A DNA stretch of 64,000 nucleotides from Acidobacteriota bacterium (GCA_023389035.1 JAEWFC010000015.1:366881-430880); one strand, 5' to 3'; counted from the first letter of the stretch, positions 35,263-44,958 are shown. Notes: generated by a model from the letters alone, not told the origin. Numbers and translations are program-made.

Positions 35263-36390
35263 ATGAGGTCTTGGATAGCTCTAAATATGACGCCAGGTGT
35301 CGGGCCGCGGGCAGCGACGAAGCTGCTTGAGCGGTTCGGTTCGGCCGATGCTGTGTTTCAGGCTCGCAGGCCGGAGCTCGAACAGCTGCGCTTAAAGCCC
35401 GAGACGATCGAGAGCATTATGAAGCGGGAGTTCGAGGAAAAGGCTCTCGCAGAGTTTGAGAATGTAAAGCAGCTTGGCGGCGACATTCTTATCCTCGACG
35501 ACGGGATCTATCCGCAACTGCTGCGCGAGATCGCGGACCCGCCCATTACCTTATATGTTCGCGGCGAATGGGAAGCCTGCTTTCCGCAACCGTGTGTCGG
35601 AGTGATCGGCTCGCGTTTATGTTCGACGTACGGAAAAAACTCGGCCGAGATGCTTTCACGCGATCTTGCCTCACGTGGGATCTGTGTGGTTTCGGGGCTC
35701 GCCCGTGGCATCGATACATCAGCCCATCGCGGTGCGATAGCGGGTGGAGGACGAACCATCGCAGTGATCGGCACCGGCCTAGATTCGGTCTATCCAAAGG
35801 AAAACGCCCGGCTGGTCGATGAGATCTTGGCATCGGGAGGCGCCGTCGTTACACAGTTTCCGTTAGGAACTCCGCCGATCCCTGAGAACTTTCCGTATCG
35901 CAACCGGATCATCAGCGGGCTGAGCCATGGCGTGCTGATCGTCGAGGCGTCCGAACGCAGCGGGTCTTTGATCACTGCACGTCTGGCGATGGAGCAGAAC
36001 AGAGAGGTGATGGCAGTTCCGGGAAATATTACTTCCGGCAAGTCATTCGGCACGAATTACCTGATAAAGGCCGGAGCAAAGCTCGTTCAGCAATGGCAGG
36101 ACGTGGTCGCCGAACTCCCGAGCGAGATCGCAGCCGCGATATTGCCGCCAAAGATAGAACATGCCAATGGCATTAGGCGGGCTTCGCAACAGGAACTCGT
36201 TCCCCCCGACCTGACCGACCACGAGCGTGCGATCTGGAAGAACCTCACCGCTGACGAAGAGACTCACATCGACATTTTGCTCGAAAGCACCGGACTTTCG
36301 TTCGGCGATCTGAACTCCGCGATCGTAGGCCTCGATCTGCGAGATCTCATTCGTGTATTGCCCGGAAAACATTACGCCCGCCGTGCCTAG
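35263..36390 (+). CDS. dprA: DNA-processing protein DprA
   Basis: A 375-residue DprA/Smf protein, which loads RecA on incoming single-stranded DNA in natural transformation. An N-terminal helix-hairpin-helix-like segment (GVGPRAATKLLERFG) is followed by the Rossmann-type core (GSRLCSTYGKNSAEML, VSGLARGIDTSAHRGAI, and SGLSHGVLIVEASERSGSLITARLA). The C-terminus is a DML1-like winged helix. The start at 35263 lies 7 bp after the tRNA-Sec end; the upstream open frame crosses the tRNA and is not used. Confidence 0.95.
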   Translation: MRSWIALNMTPGVGPRAATKLLERFGSADAVFQARRPELEQLRLKPETIESIMKREFEEKALAEFENVKQLGGDILILDDGIYPQLLREIADPPITLYVRGEWEACFPQPCVGVIGSRLCSTYGKNSAEMLSRDLASRGICVVSGLARGIDTSAHRGAIAGGGRTIAVIGTGLDSVYPKENARLVDEILASGGAVVTQFPLGTPPIPENFPYRNRIISGLSHGVLIVEASERSGSLITARLAMEQNREVMAVPGNITSGKSFGTNYLIKAGAKLVQQWQDVVAELPSEIAAAILPPKIEHANGIRRASQQELVPPDLTDHERAIWKNLTADEETHIDILLESTGLSFGDLNSAIVGLDLRDLIRVLPGKHYARRA

Positions 36391-36478
36391 ATAGGGCATT
36401 TTGCAATATCAATGTTGTTAGCGTATGTTCTAGTCTCGCATTGACAGCGTTGCTGCACAGGTGTTAGAAGTCGTAGTT

Positions 36479-36515
36479 GTCGGCCCCACGCTGCTTGTGG
36501 CTGACAATTTTTTTT
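36479..36515 (+). terminator. Hairpin with T-run after dprA (terminator or attenuator)
   Basis: GTCGGCC pairs with GGCTGAC (one wobble), followed by AA and eight T residues. It lies 23 bp before the next gene. A TTGACA at 36452 with TTAGAA 17 bp later lies just upstream, so the hairpin could attenuate the YkgJ/topA transcript as well as end dprA. Confidence 0.5.
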
Positions 36516-36537
36516 AGCTCTTTAATATTTTGTTGCG

Positions 36538-37305
36538 ATGGCGGGATTGATTCAGATCGAGCGGATCACAAAACGTGATCTACATGCCGGAATTCGTGAG
36601 TTGAGTGCTAACAGGCAAGGTATTCACGAACCGCAGATCCCGCTCCATTTGTTGTCGTTGAAGCTTGCGGACCGCGTAGTGATCGCTGCCGATGTACCCG
36701 TTCCTGATTGTCTGGCGTGCGGCGTGTGCTGTCTTTTTGCGCTGATAGTTCCGATAACGCGTGCCGAGACGCCGAAGCTCCTCGCATATACCGATATTTT
36801 GCTCGATGATTCCGATGAGGACATCGTCGTCGACCGAATGTTGCAGCGGGTCGACGACGGACGCTGTGCAAGTTTAGACGGAACCTTTGGGATCTCTATC
36901 GGGTGCCGTATATATAATGACCGGCCGCAGGTTTGCAGAGACTTCGACGCAGGAAGCGATAGGTGTCACGCATTTCGGCGAATGTACGGCCTAGATCCGC
37001 CGCTTTCGGAACGCGATATAAACGCCGCTTTCGCTGCGTTGAATGCTCGTGAACCCCGACGGACGATCGAGGATGTTTCGATAGTCTCGACCGGACGTAT
37101 CGAACGCTCGTCATTTTCGGTAACAGACGGAACCGTGGAACACTATTCAGCCGAACAGTTGGCTATAATTGCCTTTCTGGACGACGAGGTACCGCATGAG
37201 CTGCATACTTTTGAATCCGGAAAAGAGCAATGGTTCGAAAGTGACCTTTTAGGTTTAACGCTCGAAGAAGCGAAAAACCGCATCCAAGAACAAGCAGGGT
37301 TTTAA
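36538..37305 (+). CDS. YkgJ-family cysteine cluster protein
   Basis: A 255-residue protein with CLACGVCC near residue 60, GCRIYNDRPQVCRDF near 125 and a later Cys. This spaced cysteine set defines the YkgJ/Fli-like putative zinc or iron chelating family. The N-terminal 50 and C-terminal 80 residues are not recognised. The gene precedes topA by 3 bp and is probably cotranscribed. Function unknown. Confidence 0.75.
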   Translation: MAGLIQIERITKRDLHAGIRELSANRQGIHEPQIPLHLLSLKLADRVVIAADVPVPDCLACGVCCLFALIVPITRAETPKLLAYTDILLDDSDEDIVVDRMLQRVDDGRCASLDGTFGISIGCRIYNDRPQVCRDFDAGSDRCHAFRRMYGLDPPLSERDINAAFAALNAREPRRTIEDVSIVSTGRIERSSFSVTDGTVEHYSAEQLAIIAFLDDEVPHELHTFESGKEQWFESDLLGLTLEEAKNRIQEQAGF

Positions 37306-37308
37306 TTT

Positions 37309-39819
37309 ATGGCGAAGAATCTAGTGATCGTTGAGTCGCCGGCAAAGGCGAAAACGATAAATAAATATTTGGGCTCGGACTATACAGTCATGGCCTCGAT
37401 CGGTCACATCAAGGACCTGCCCGGCAAAGACCTCGGCGTCGATGTCGATAACAATTTCGAACCTACGTACGAGGTCATTCCTGACACAAAAAAACGCGGC
37501 AACAAAAAGATCGTTACCGAGCTGAAGAAAGCTGCCAAGGCAAGCGAGGCGATCTACCTCGCGGCCGACCCCGATCGCGAAGGCGAAGCGATCTGTCAGC
37601 ATCTTGCGGAAGAGATCGTTCCGAAGAAGGGCGCTCAGCAGGTCTATCGTGTGATGTTCAACGAGATCACCAAGCCCGCGATCCAGGAAGCTTTCAAGGT
37701 CCCGAAGGAAGTCAATCAAGACCTGGTAAACGCACAGCAGACCCGGCGTGTGCTTGACCGGCTTGTAGGCTACAAGGTCTCGCCGATCCTTTGGAAGACG
37801 ATAGGTGGCAGACTGTCTGCAGGGCGGGTGCAGACCGTCGCTGTCCGCTTGGTCGTAGAACGCGAGCGTGAGATCGAGGCGTTCATTAAAACGGAATACT
37901 GGTCGATCGTTGCGAATCTGACGGCGTCCGTCCCTCCCAGTTTTGATTCAAAGCTCTTTAAGATCGATGACAAGACCGTAAAGTCAGGAAAGTTTGATGA
38001 AGACGTAAAGCCGGGCGAGATCCACATAAATTCCAAGGCCATCTCGGACGAGCTCGTCGCAGAGGCGGAAAAGAGCGACTTCATCGTCGATTCGGTTGCC
38101 ACAAAGGAACGGAAACGAAACGCAACACCGCCGTTCATCACCTCAAAACTGCAGCAGGATGCCGCCCGCAAGCTCGGCTTTTCCGTGAAGAAAACGATGT
38201 CCACCGCACAACGGCTTTATGAGGGCATCGAACTCGGCTCAGAAGGTGCGGTCGGCCTTATCACCTATATGCGAACGGATTCGATCCGCGTGTCAGACGC
38301 CGCGATCGAGAATGCCCGTGGATTCATCGGCTCACAATATGGTGATCGCTACCTACCGGCCAAGCCCAACGTTTACCGCGGGAAGAAAGATGCTCAAGAT
38401 GCTCACGAAGCCATCAGGCCGACGGATGTAAACCGGACGCCTGAAAGCCTTAGTTCTCTGCTTGGCCCCGATGAGCTCAAGCTTTATCGCCTGATCTGGC
38501 AGCGGTTCGTCGCATCACAGATGACGCCTGCCGTTTTCGATCAGACCACGATCGATATTAAAGCGGGCCGAATGATATTTCGCTCAACCGGCTCAGTTCA
38601 GAAGTTTGACGGTTTTCTTAAGGTCTATCAGGAAGCCCGTGAAGAACGTCCTGCTGATGCGGAGGACGAAGATGCGGAACTCAATCTGCCGCTCGTAACC
38701 GCCGGCGAAAAGCTCAGGCTCAACTCGATCACGCCGAATCAGCATTTTACGGAGCCGCCGCCGCGATACTCCGAAGCGACCCTGGTCAAAGCGCTCGAAG
38801 AGAAAGGTATTGGCCGGCCGTCAACATACGCCGCGATCATGACCACGATCCAGGATCGCGAGTACGTTGAAAAGGTCGAGGGCCGATTCCACCCGACTCC
38901 GCTTGGCACAACGGTCAACGACCTGCTGATCGCGAGCTTTGACGACATTTTCAATACCGCGTACACCGCCCGAATGGAGCTAGCCCTAGACGATATCGAG
39001 GACGGTAAGCTCGATTGGCGTTCAGCTCTTCGCGGTTTCTACGACAAGTTTTCCAAGGACCTTGAGGTCGCCGCCGAGACCATCAAGAACATGAAGAAGA
39101 CCTCGATCCCGACCGACGAGGTCTGCGAGAAATGTGGTTCGGGGATGGTAATAAAGTTCGGCAGGTTCGGGCAATTCCTCGCCTGCGAGAATTATCCGGA
39201 ATGCAAGAATACTCGCGAAGTTGCGAAGAAGCGTGACGAGTCGGCCGAGGGCGGTGAGGTTGAAGAAGTTCCCGTCTGCGAACTTTGCGGTAAAGATATG
39301 GCCCTGAAAAAAGGCCGCTTCGGTTCATTTTACGGCTGCACAGGCTACCCTGAATGCAAGAACATCCGCAAGATCGCTAAAGGCGATCAAAAACCCGTCG
39401 CAGCGCCGGTTCCGCTCGACGAGATCTGTCCGAAGGATGGGGCCAACCTGGTCCGCCGGCAAGGACGATTCGGCGAGTTCGTTTCATGCTCCAACTATCC
39501 GAAGTGCGATTACGTAAAGCGTGAAGTGCTCGATGTTAAGTGCCCCAAGGACGGCGGTGACATCGCGATAAAGAAATCACGCCGCGGAAAGGTCTTTTAC
39601 GGCTGCGTGAATTACCCGAAATGCGATGAGGTATATTGGGACAAGCCGATCGCACAGCCTTGTCCCGAATGCAAGTCGCCGATACTTCTGCAGAAGACCA
39701 CGAAGAAGGACGGTACGTTCCTGTATTGCAAAAACGAGGAATGCGGTTATAAAATGGCGGTCAGCACTAACTCCGATAGCGGTGAACAGGCAGCAGAGGC
39801 CACAACGCCTGCGAGCTAG
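37309..39819 (+). CDS. topA: DNA topoisomerase I
   Basis: Type IA topoisomerase relaxing negative supercoils. The 836-residue protein begins with a TOPRIM domain (VIVESPAKAKTINKYLG, ADPDREGEAI). The active-site tyrosine lies in GLITYMRTDSIRVS near residue 320. The C-terminus carries at least four four-cysteine zinc ribbons from about residue 605 (CEKCGSGM, CELCGKDM and CPKDG types). The number of ribbons is normal to high. Confidence 0.97.
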   Translation: MAKNLVIVESPAKAKTINKYLGSDYTVMASIGHIKDLPGKDLGVDVDNNFEPTYEVIPDTKKRGNKKIVTELKKAAKASEAIYLAADPDREGEAICQHLAEEIVPKKGAQQVYRVMFNEITKPAIQEAFKVPKEVNQDLVNAQQTRRVLDRLVGYKVSPILWKTIGGRLSAGRVQTVAVRLVVEREREIEAFIKTEYWSIVANLTASVPPSFDSKLFKIDDKTVKSGKFDEDVKPGEIHINSKAISDELVAEAEKSDFIVDSVATKERKRNATPPFITSKLQQDAARKLGFSVKKTMSTAQRLYEGIELGSEGAVGLITYMRTDSIRVSDAAIENARGFIGSQYGDRYLPAKPNVYRGKKDAQDAHEAIRPTDVNRTPESLSSLLGPDELKLYRLIWQRFVASQMTPAVFDQTTIDIKAGRMIFRSTGSVQKFDGFLKVYQEAREERPADAEDEDAELNLPLVTAGEKLRLNSITPNQHFTEPPPRYSEATLVKALEEKGIGRPSTYAAIMTTIQDREYVEKVEGRFHPTPLGTTVNDLLIASFDDIFNTAYTARMELALDDIEDGKLDWRSALRGFYDKFSKDLEVAAETIKNMKKTSIPTDEVCEKCGSGMVIKFGRFGQFLACENYPECKNTREVAKKRDESAEGGEVEEVPVCELCGKDMALKKGRFGSFYGCTGYPECKNIRKIAKGDQKPVAAPVPLDEICPKDGANLVRRQGRFGEFVSCSNYPKCDYVKREVLDVKCPKDGGDIAIKKSRRGKVFYGCVNYPKCDEVYWDKPIAQPCPECKSPILLQKTTKKDGTFLYCKNEECGYKMAVSTNSDSGEQAAEATTPAS

Positions 39820-39828
39820 CTCTTTTTG

Positions 39829-40410
39829 ATGAACGAAAACATTGAATTTCTGCAGGCATTTCTAAAGAATCCGGCCAAGGTCGGTTCGATCGCGCCGAGT
39901 TCGCCGGAGCTCGCTCAGAAAATGCTGCAAGGGATCAAGCCCTCGGAAAACAACATCATTCTTGAGCTTGGCGTCGGCACCGGAGCGATCACGAAATTCA
40001 TCCAGGACGTCGTGCCTGACGATAGTTCATATCTTGGCGTCGAGCTTGACGGATCGCTTGTCAGATCCCTGCGCCGCAATTATCCGCAGTTGAGCATTGT
40101 CCAGGGAAACGCTGTTGACGCACTCGAGATCCATCGCCGGTCCGGGCTAGGCAAGGTTGGCTACGTCATTTGCTGTCTGCCCTTCGTCTCGCTGCCGAAC
40201 GACGTTGGCGAACGAATAATGCACCAGGTCGATGGCTTTATGCAGCAGGGCTGCACCTTCAGAACATTCCAGTACGCACACGGATATTATTTTCCGTCGG
40301 CGATCAAGCTACGCGACTTTATGCGTCAGCGATATGGTAAATCGAAACGCAGCTCCCTCATCGTCAAGAACGTCCCACCCGCCTACACACTTTCCTGGAC
40401 CAAACCGTAA
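39829..40410 (+). CDS. SAM-dependent methyltransferase (phospholipid N-methyltransferase-like)
   Basis: A 193-residue protein. The N-terminus LQAFLKNPAKVGSIAPSSP is the hallmark of the PmtA/rRNA-dimethylase-like group that methylates phosphatidylethanolamine. It is followed by motif I ILELGVGTGAITKF and the VICCLPFVSLPN block. Phospholipid methylation is likely but unproven; other members act on unknown lipids. The ATG at 39829 is used; the frame could start at TTG three bases earlier. Confidence 0.8.
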   Translation: MNENIEFLQAFLKNPAKVGSIAPSSPELAQKMLQGIKPSENNIILELGVGTGAITKFIQDVVPDDSSYLGVELDGSLVRSLRRNYPQLSIVQGNAVDALEIHRRSGLGKVGYVICCLPFVSLPNDVGERIMHQVDGFMQQGCTFRTFQYAHGYYFPSAIKLRDFMRQRYGKSKRSSLIVKNVPPAYTLSWTKP

Positions 40411-40491
40411 GTTCCGCAATTCTGTTTACTTCAGCGGTATAATTCGGTTATCATTTTGCTCGACCGTAGACCACCCGTCTTTCAATTAATA

Positions 40492-41280
40492 ATGACGAAC
40501 ATTCAGTATTATAAGGGCGCTATCGACGCGTCCGGTTGTGTAAGCAACGCCTGGAACCTCATCAAGCCGAATTATGGAATGTACCTCGGCATTGCCGTTC
40601 TGGCATTTGTGTTGGTCAGCTGCATTCCGTGTCTGAACATTCTATTGATGGGACCGATCACGGCCGGCGTTTATTACGTGCTGCTGCGTGATATGCGCGG
40701 CGAACCGGTCGACTTCGGAATGATGTTCAAGGGCTTTGAGAAGTTTGGCCAGACGCTTGCCGTGGGTGTGGTGATCGCCATTCCCGGGATAGTCTGGCAG
40801 ATCTTTGATATCTTCGCGAATGTCTCAAGCACGATCCTTCAGGCAACCGGCACGACCGGCGGCGGAGGCGATTTTTATCAAAGCGGCAGTGATGTAGCGA
40901 TCGCTGGCGGATTTCTTGCGGCGTATCTTATCTTCGTAGCCCTCTACGCGATCTTCGCGATCGTTTGGAGCATTTCATTTGTATTCGCCATCCCGCTCGT
41001 GATCGAGCACAACATCGGACCGATCGAAGCATTGAAGCTTAGTGCAAAAGCAGCCTGGTCAAACGTCGGCGGCATCATCGTGCTCGCGATATTGATCTGG
41101 GCGATAATGTTCGTTGGGGTGCTTGCCCTGTGCATTGGCTGGATCTTTGCGTTGCCGATCGTCACCTCTTCGTTTGCATTTGCGTACCGCCAGGTCTTCC
41201 CGGCTATTCACGCTCCGACGACATATACAACACCACCGCCGCCGTCGGAGTATGGCAACAGCTTCGGCCGCGACGCTTGA
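40492..41280 (+). CDS. Polytopic membrane protein, DUF975-like
   Basis: A 262-residue integral membrane protein with about six hydrophobic helices. The N-terminal GCVSNAWNLIKPNYGMYLGI and the repeated IxAxKLSAKAAWxN element match the general layout of DUF975 and GlpQ-membrane-domain proteins. The Pro/Tyr-rich tail is cytoplasmic. Function unknown. A TATAAT at 40438-40443 precedes the ATG by 48 bp. It converges with a GNAT gene, with stops abutting. Confidence 0.65.
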   Translation: MTNIQYYKGAIDASGCVSNAWNLIKPNYGMYLGIAVLAFVLVSCIPCLNILLMGPITAGVYYVLLRDMRGEPVDFGMMFKGFEKFGQTLAVGVVIAIPGIVWQIFDIFANVSSTILQATGTTGGGGDFYQSGSDVAIAGGFLAAYLIFVALYAIFAIVWSISFVFAIPLVIEHNIGPIEALKLSAKAAWSNVGGIIVLAILIWAIMFVGVLALCIGWIFALPIVTSSFAFAYRQVFPAIHAPTTYTTPPPPSEYGNSFGRDA

Positions 41281-41748
41281 TCAAAGGCTCAGCTCCATAA
41301 AGAGCGTGTCAGCGTGCGGGTTTGGATAATACGCGTCGATCTCGGTAAAGCCGTAAACCTGATAAAGGCTTACGGCTTTGCCCATTTTCGCAGGGTAAGT
41401 ATCGAGGCGCATTTTCTTATAGCCGATCTCACGTGCGTCCGCGATCACTTTTTCAATAAGTTTCCGGCCGATGCCTTGGCCTCGTGCCCGCTCGTTGAGG
41501 TACAGCCGCTTCATTTCGCAGATGCCCTCCTCGAGCTTTCGCAAGGCGATGCAGCCTGCGGGCTCGCCATCGACTATCGCGAGATAAAGCCTGCCGTCTG
41601 GAGCAGAGTACTTCCCAGGCAATCCCGCCAGTTCTTCCTCAAAGCCTTGAAAACACAGGTCCAACCCAAGCCACGACTCGTATTCTCGAAAAAGCTTCGC
41701 CACGACCTCTATGTCCTCAGGCGTTTCGACAAGCCGGATCTCGTTCAT
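41281..41748 (-). CDS. GNAT family N-acetyltransferase
   Basis: A 155-residue acetyltransferase with the acetyl-CoA loop ARGQGIGRKLIEKVI and LYLNERARG before it. The C-terminal LYQVYGFTEID is the usual final strand. Substrate unknown. The gene is monocistronic on the minus strand. Confidence 0.88.
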   Translation of the reverse strand: MNEIRLVETPEDIEVVAKLFREYESWLGLDLCFQGFEEELAGLPGKYSAPDGRLYLAIVDGEPAGCIALRKLEEGICEMKRLYLNERARGQGIGRKLIEKVIADAREIGYKKMRLDTYPAKMGKAVSLYQVYGFTEIDAYYPNPHADTLFMELSL

Positions 41749-41847
41749 TCAGTCACGTTACATCGACGTAACATCGTCTTGCAAATCTTGAAATAGCCTT
41801 CCGATTAGATGTAACCTTTCGTATATTCCGGGACGATCGCTTACCCA

Positions 41848-43251
41848 ATGAAACGCAGATCATTCATTAAAAACATCTGGCTCTTCTCCGGTGGCCTCGC
41901 CTTCGCCGGCTTTTCGTTGAACAACCGTGCTGAGCTGTCATCGCCTTCCCTTCTCAGCCGCTATCGTGCCTACGGTTATGGAGATCTGTTTCCGACGCCG
42001 TCAAAAAACACCGGCGAAATGTTTATTTCCTTGCCGAAAGGTTTTGAATATAACGTGATCGGCAAGCGCGGAGCAGAGATGTCTGACGGACGTCCCACTC
42101 CGGCAGCTCACGACGGAATGTGGACGTTCAAGGTCGGGCGAGAATTGAGGATCGTCCGAAATCATGAAGTGGCGGGCGGCAGCATTCCGCGCCCGAACTC
42201 TGGTATCGGCAGCCGCAGCCATTATGACGACACTTGCGGCGGCGGGACGACAACCTTGGTCATCGACCCGCGGACGAACACGCTTGTCCGTGACTTTGTG
42301 AGCCTGTCCGGCACGTTGATCAATTGTGCCGGCGGACCGACGCCTTGGGGCAGTTGGATAACGTGTGAAGAGACGACGCTTGGGCCTTCAGTTCGCACCA
42401 ATTCAAGCGGCGCAAAGACGGGCGGCTTTCCGAAACGTCACGGTTACTGTTTCGAAGTTCCCGCGTCAGCAAATGCTGAGGTCGCTCCCGTACCGCTCAC
42501 GGCGATGGGCCGCTTTGTTCACGAAGCCGTCGCGGTCGACCGCAAGACCGGCATCGTTTACGAGACCGAAGACTACAATCCCGGCGGCTTCTACCGATTT
42601 GTCCCGAAGCGTAATAAACGCCTTGCTGAAGGCGGCACGCTTCAAATGCTTGCGGTAAAAGGAAAGCCGGAATACGACACGCGGTCGGGCCAAACGGTCG
42701 GCGCATCGCTCCCGGCCGAATGGGTGACCATCGACCGGCCCGATCCTGAAGAGGCAGACCTCGATCCGCGTGCGGTGCACAAACAGGGCGCTGCGAAAGG
42801 CGGAGCTTCATTCTCGCGCCTTGAGGGATGCGAGATCGACCGCGATGGCCGGGTCTTCTTTACGTCGACCAGCGGCGGCGATAACAAAGGCGGACAGATA
42901 TGGTCTTACCGTCCTACGGGTAAGGATTCCGGCGAACTCACGCTGGTTTTTGAATCACCTGATCGCAATGTGCTCTTTATGCCGGACAACATCTGCCTGG
43001 TCCCGAAAACCGGCCTGATCACGATATGTGAGGACGGCGATTACGCCGGCACTGAGTCAAAGAATTTCGTGCGGATCATGACGCCTGAAGGAAAAATGGC
43101 GAACCTTGCCCGCAACATCAGCAAAGATTTCCCGCGTAGCGAATTTGCGGGTTCAACATTCTCGCCCGATGGCAAAACGCTGTTCGTTAACATGCAGGCG
43201 GCAGGCGTAACGCTGGCGATCTGGGGCGATTGGGATAAGTTCAAGGCTTAA
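41848..43251 (+). CDS. PhoX/DUF839-like secreted protein
   Basis: A 467-residue protein with an N-terminal twin-arginine-type signal (KRRSFIKNIW and a hydrophobic stretch). It contains PhoX-family segments: PRPNSGIGSRSHYDDTCGGG, WGSWITCEET, VHEAVAVDRKTGIVYETEDY, and FAGSTFSPDGKTLFVNMQ. PhoX enzymes are Ca/Fe-dependent alkaline phosphatases exported folded through Tat. Whether this copy retains phosphatase activity cannot be told from motifs alone. It is followed 61 bp later by an AAA ATPase gene. Confidence 0.85.
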   Translation: MKRRSFIKNIWLFSGGLAFAGFSLNNRAELSSPSLLSRYRAYGYGDLFPTPSKNTGEMFISLPKGFEYNVIGKRGAEMSDGRPTPAAHDGMWTFKVGRELRIVRNHEVAGGSIPRPNSGIGSRSHYDDTCGGGTTTLVIDPRTNTLVRDFVSLSGTLINCAGGPTPWGSWITCEETTLGPSVRTNSSGAKTGGFPKRHGYCFEVPASANAEVAPVPLTAMGRFVHEAVAVDRKTGIVYETEDYNPGGFYRFVPKRNKRLAEGGTLQMLAVKGKPEYDTRSGQTVGASLPAEWVTIDRPDPEEADLDPRAVHKQGAAKGGASFSRLEGCEIDRDGRVFFTSTSGGDNKGGQIWSYRPTGKDSGELTLVFESPDRNVLFMPDNICLVPKTGLITICEDGDYAGTESKNFVRIMTPEGKMANLARNISKDFPRSEFAGSTFSPDGKTLFVNMQAAGVTLAIWGDWDKFKA

Positions 43252-43312
43252 TGATCCGACCATAATGGCCGCAATAGTTCACGCCGATCTGATTTGGTAA
43301 ACTATCAGCGAA

Positions 43313-44116
43313 ATGGAACTTGCGGTCGAGAAATACAAAGTAGCCGACGAACCCTTTTACTTACCGATCGGCAAAGAGATCGAGCTTTTTGAGGCGGCAT
43401 ACGCAGCGAAGCTTCCCGCGATGCTAAAGGGCCCGACAGGCTGCGGCAAGACGCGTTTTGTGGAGTACATGGCCCATCGGCTTAATCGACCGCTGATCAC
43501 CGTCGCCTGCCATGAGGACCTTTCTTCGACCGATCTTGTCGGTCGCTTCCTCCTCGAGGGCGAAGAGACCGTCTGGCACGATGGCCCTTTGACCGCAGCG
43601 GTTCGCGCCGGAGCGATCTGCTATCTTGACGAGGTGGTCGAGGCCCGAAAGGATACCGTCGTGATCATTCATCCGCTCACGGACGATCGCCGTCGGCTTC
43701 CAATAGAAAAACGCGGCACGATCATCGAAGCTCCTCCTGAGTTTATGCTCGTTGTCTCGTACAATCCCGGCTATCAATCGATCTTGAAAGACCTGAAACA
43801 GTCGACCCGACAACGGTTCGTCGCGATGGAATTCGACTACCCCGACATCGAGGCCGAGACACAGATCGTCGCGAAGGAAGGCGGTATTGATGAAGCCATG
43901 GCAGGCGACCTCGTACGCGTCGGGCAAAAGGTCCGAAACCTCCGCGGCCACGGCCTTGAAGAAGGCGTTTCAACACGCCTGCTCATCTACGCCGCACAGA
44001 TGATCGCTAAAGGCATTTCGCCCATCGACGCCGCTGAGGTAGCGATCGTTTCGCCCATCACCGACGACCGCGAACTGCAGCGAAGCATCCGCGAGATCGT
44101 TACGACGATAATTTAG
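43313..44116 (+). CDS. CbbQ/NirQ/NorQ-type AAA+ ATPase, orphan
   Basis: A 267-residue MoxR-related AAA+ protein with Walker A GPTGCGKT (residues 40-47), CHEDLSSTDLVGRFL, Walker B ICYLDEVVEARKD and a C-terminal VSTRLLIYAAQMI. These ATPases work with a VWA protein (NorD/CbbO) to insert cofactors or remodel metalloenzymes. No VWA gene, nor nitric-oxide-reductase or Rubisco gene, is adjacent; the next ORF is a hypothetical 2 bp downstream. The partner may lie elsewhere. Confidence 0.9.
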   Translation: MELAVEKYKVADEPFYLPIGKEIELFEAAYAAKLPAMLKGPTGCGKTRFVEYMAHRLNRPLITVACHEDLSSTDLVGRFLLEGEETVWHDGPLTAAVRAGAICYLDEVVEARKDTVVIIHPLTDDRRRLPIEKRGTIIEAPPEFMLVVSYNPGYQSILKDLKQSTRQRFVAMEFDYPDIEAETQIVAKEGGIDEAMAGDLVRVGQKVRNLRGHGLEEGVSTRLLIYAAQMIAKGISPIDAAEVAIVSPITDDRELQRSIREIVTTII

Positions 44117-44118
44117 GA

Positions 44119-44634
44119 ATGACACGGATCGTGGATCATACGGACGATGGGTCGACCAGAAAATACACTATTCGACGAGTGCTCATTTCACTTCTGTGTC
44201 TAACGCTTTTCGTAGGTCTAGTTCCGATACCGGTTGAGGTCATTCCCACCTACAGGTTAGAAGTTATAGACGAGAAGGGAGTTCCTATTCAAAACCTTTT
44301 GGTGACACGCCAAACGAAGGGCTTTCCCCTGGATGAAAAGGTCGAAGCTTTCGCAACGAACGCGAGCGGCATTGTTGAATTCCCGGCCCGAGAAACGATC
44401 TGGCCATTCTGGATTAGAACTGTGTCCGCTGTGCTGCACTTCCCGTTTGAAATATTGTCGATGGGACACGTTCGGGGCGGTGTTTTTATATGGGTGAAGG
44501 TAACTCCTTCCGAGACTTACCGCGATTCTGGTTTTGGAGGCTATTATGAGGGGAACGTCGCCCCGTCCCAGCTGAGGTTGGAAAACAAGAAACCGAGCAT
44601 ACGCGATACTGCGTCACGAGAATTTTCGAACTAA
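44119..44634 (+). CDS. Hypothetical protein with N-terminal membrane anchor
   Basis: A 171-residue protein with a basic N-terminus, one hydrophobic helix (VLISLLCLTLFVGLVPIPV) and a beta-rich outer part, LEVIDEKGVPIQNLLVTRQ and later NASGIVEFPA. The layout (helix, DE-G strand pair, then GxVxF) is the same as in the protein at 8263. It sits 2 bp after the NorQ-like gene and 2 bp before an ABM-domain gene, so it is probably cotranscribed. Function unknown. Confidence 0.65.
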   Translation: MTRIVDHTDDGSTRKYTIRRVLISLLCLTLFVGLVPIPVEVIPTYRLEVIDEKGVPIQNLLVTRQTKGFPLDEKVEAFATNASGIVEFPARETIWPFWIRTVSAVLHFPFEILSMGHVRGGVFIWVKVTPSETYRDSGFGGYYEGNVAPSQLRLENKKPSIRDTASREFSN

Positions 44635-44636
44635 GA

Positions 44637-44927
44637 ATGTCAATTAGAGTAGTCGCACATCTGATATCAAAACCCGAAACCATTGACGCAACCCGCGAGG
44701 TCTTGCTTGGTTTGATCGAACCGACCTGTGCTGAGGACGGCTGCGTTACGTACGAGCTTCATCAAAACACTGCCGACCCGACCGACTTCACTTTTATCGA
44801 GGAATGGGCGGATGACGCCTCGCTCGATGCACATCTCGAATCGGCTCATCTTACTGCAGCCCGCGAAAAGCTTTCGACCCTTTTGGCCGCTCCGGCTGAC
44901 ATACGGCGTTACACTCTGATAAAGTAG
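44637..44927 (+). CDS. ABM/YgiN-type monooxygenase-fold protein
   Basis: A 96-residue ferredoxin-like alpha/beta barrel protein of the antibiotic-biosynthesis-monooxygenase (YgiN) family. It has VRVVAHLISKPETIDATR at the start, LHQNTADPTDFTFIEEW and LDAHLESAHL. Many members are quinol oxidases or have no known substrate. It is the last gene of the NorQ-like run and 31 bp before the amine oxidase. Confidence 0.85.
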   Translation: MSIRVVAHLISKPETIDATREVLLGLIEPTCAEDGCVTYELHQNTADPTDFTFIEEWADDASLDAHLESAHLTAAREKLSTLLAAPADIRRYTLIK

Positions 44928-44958
44928 CCCGGACTGCAAAACTCCCACCGGAACACAA

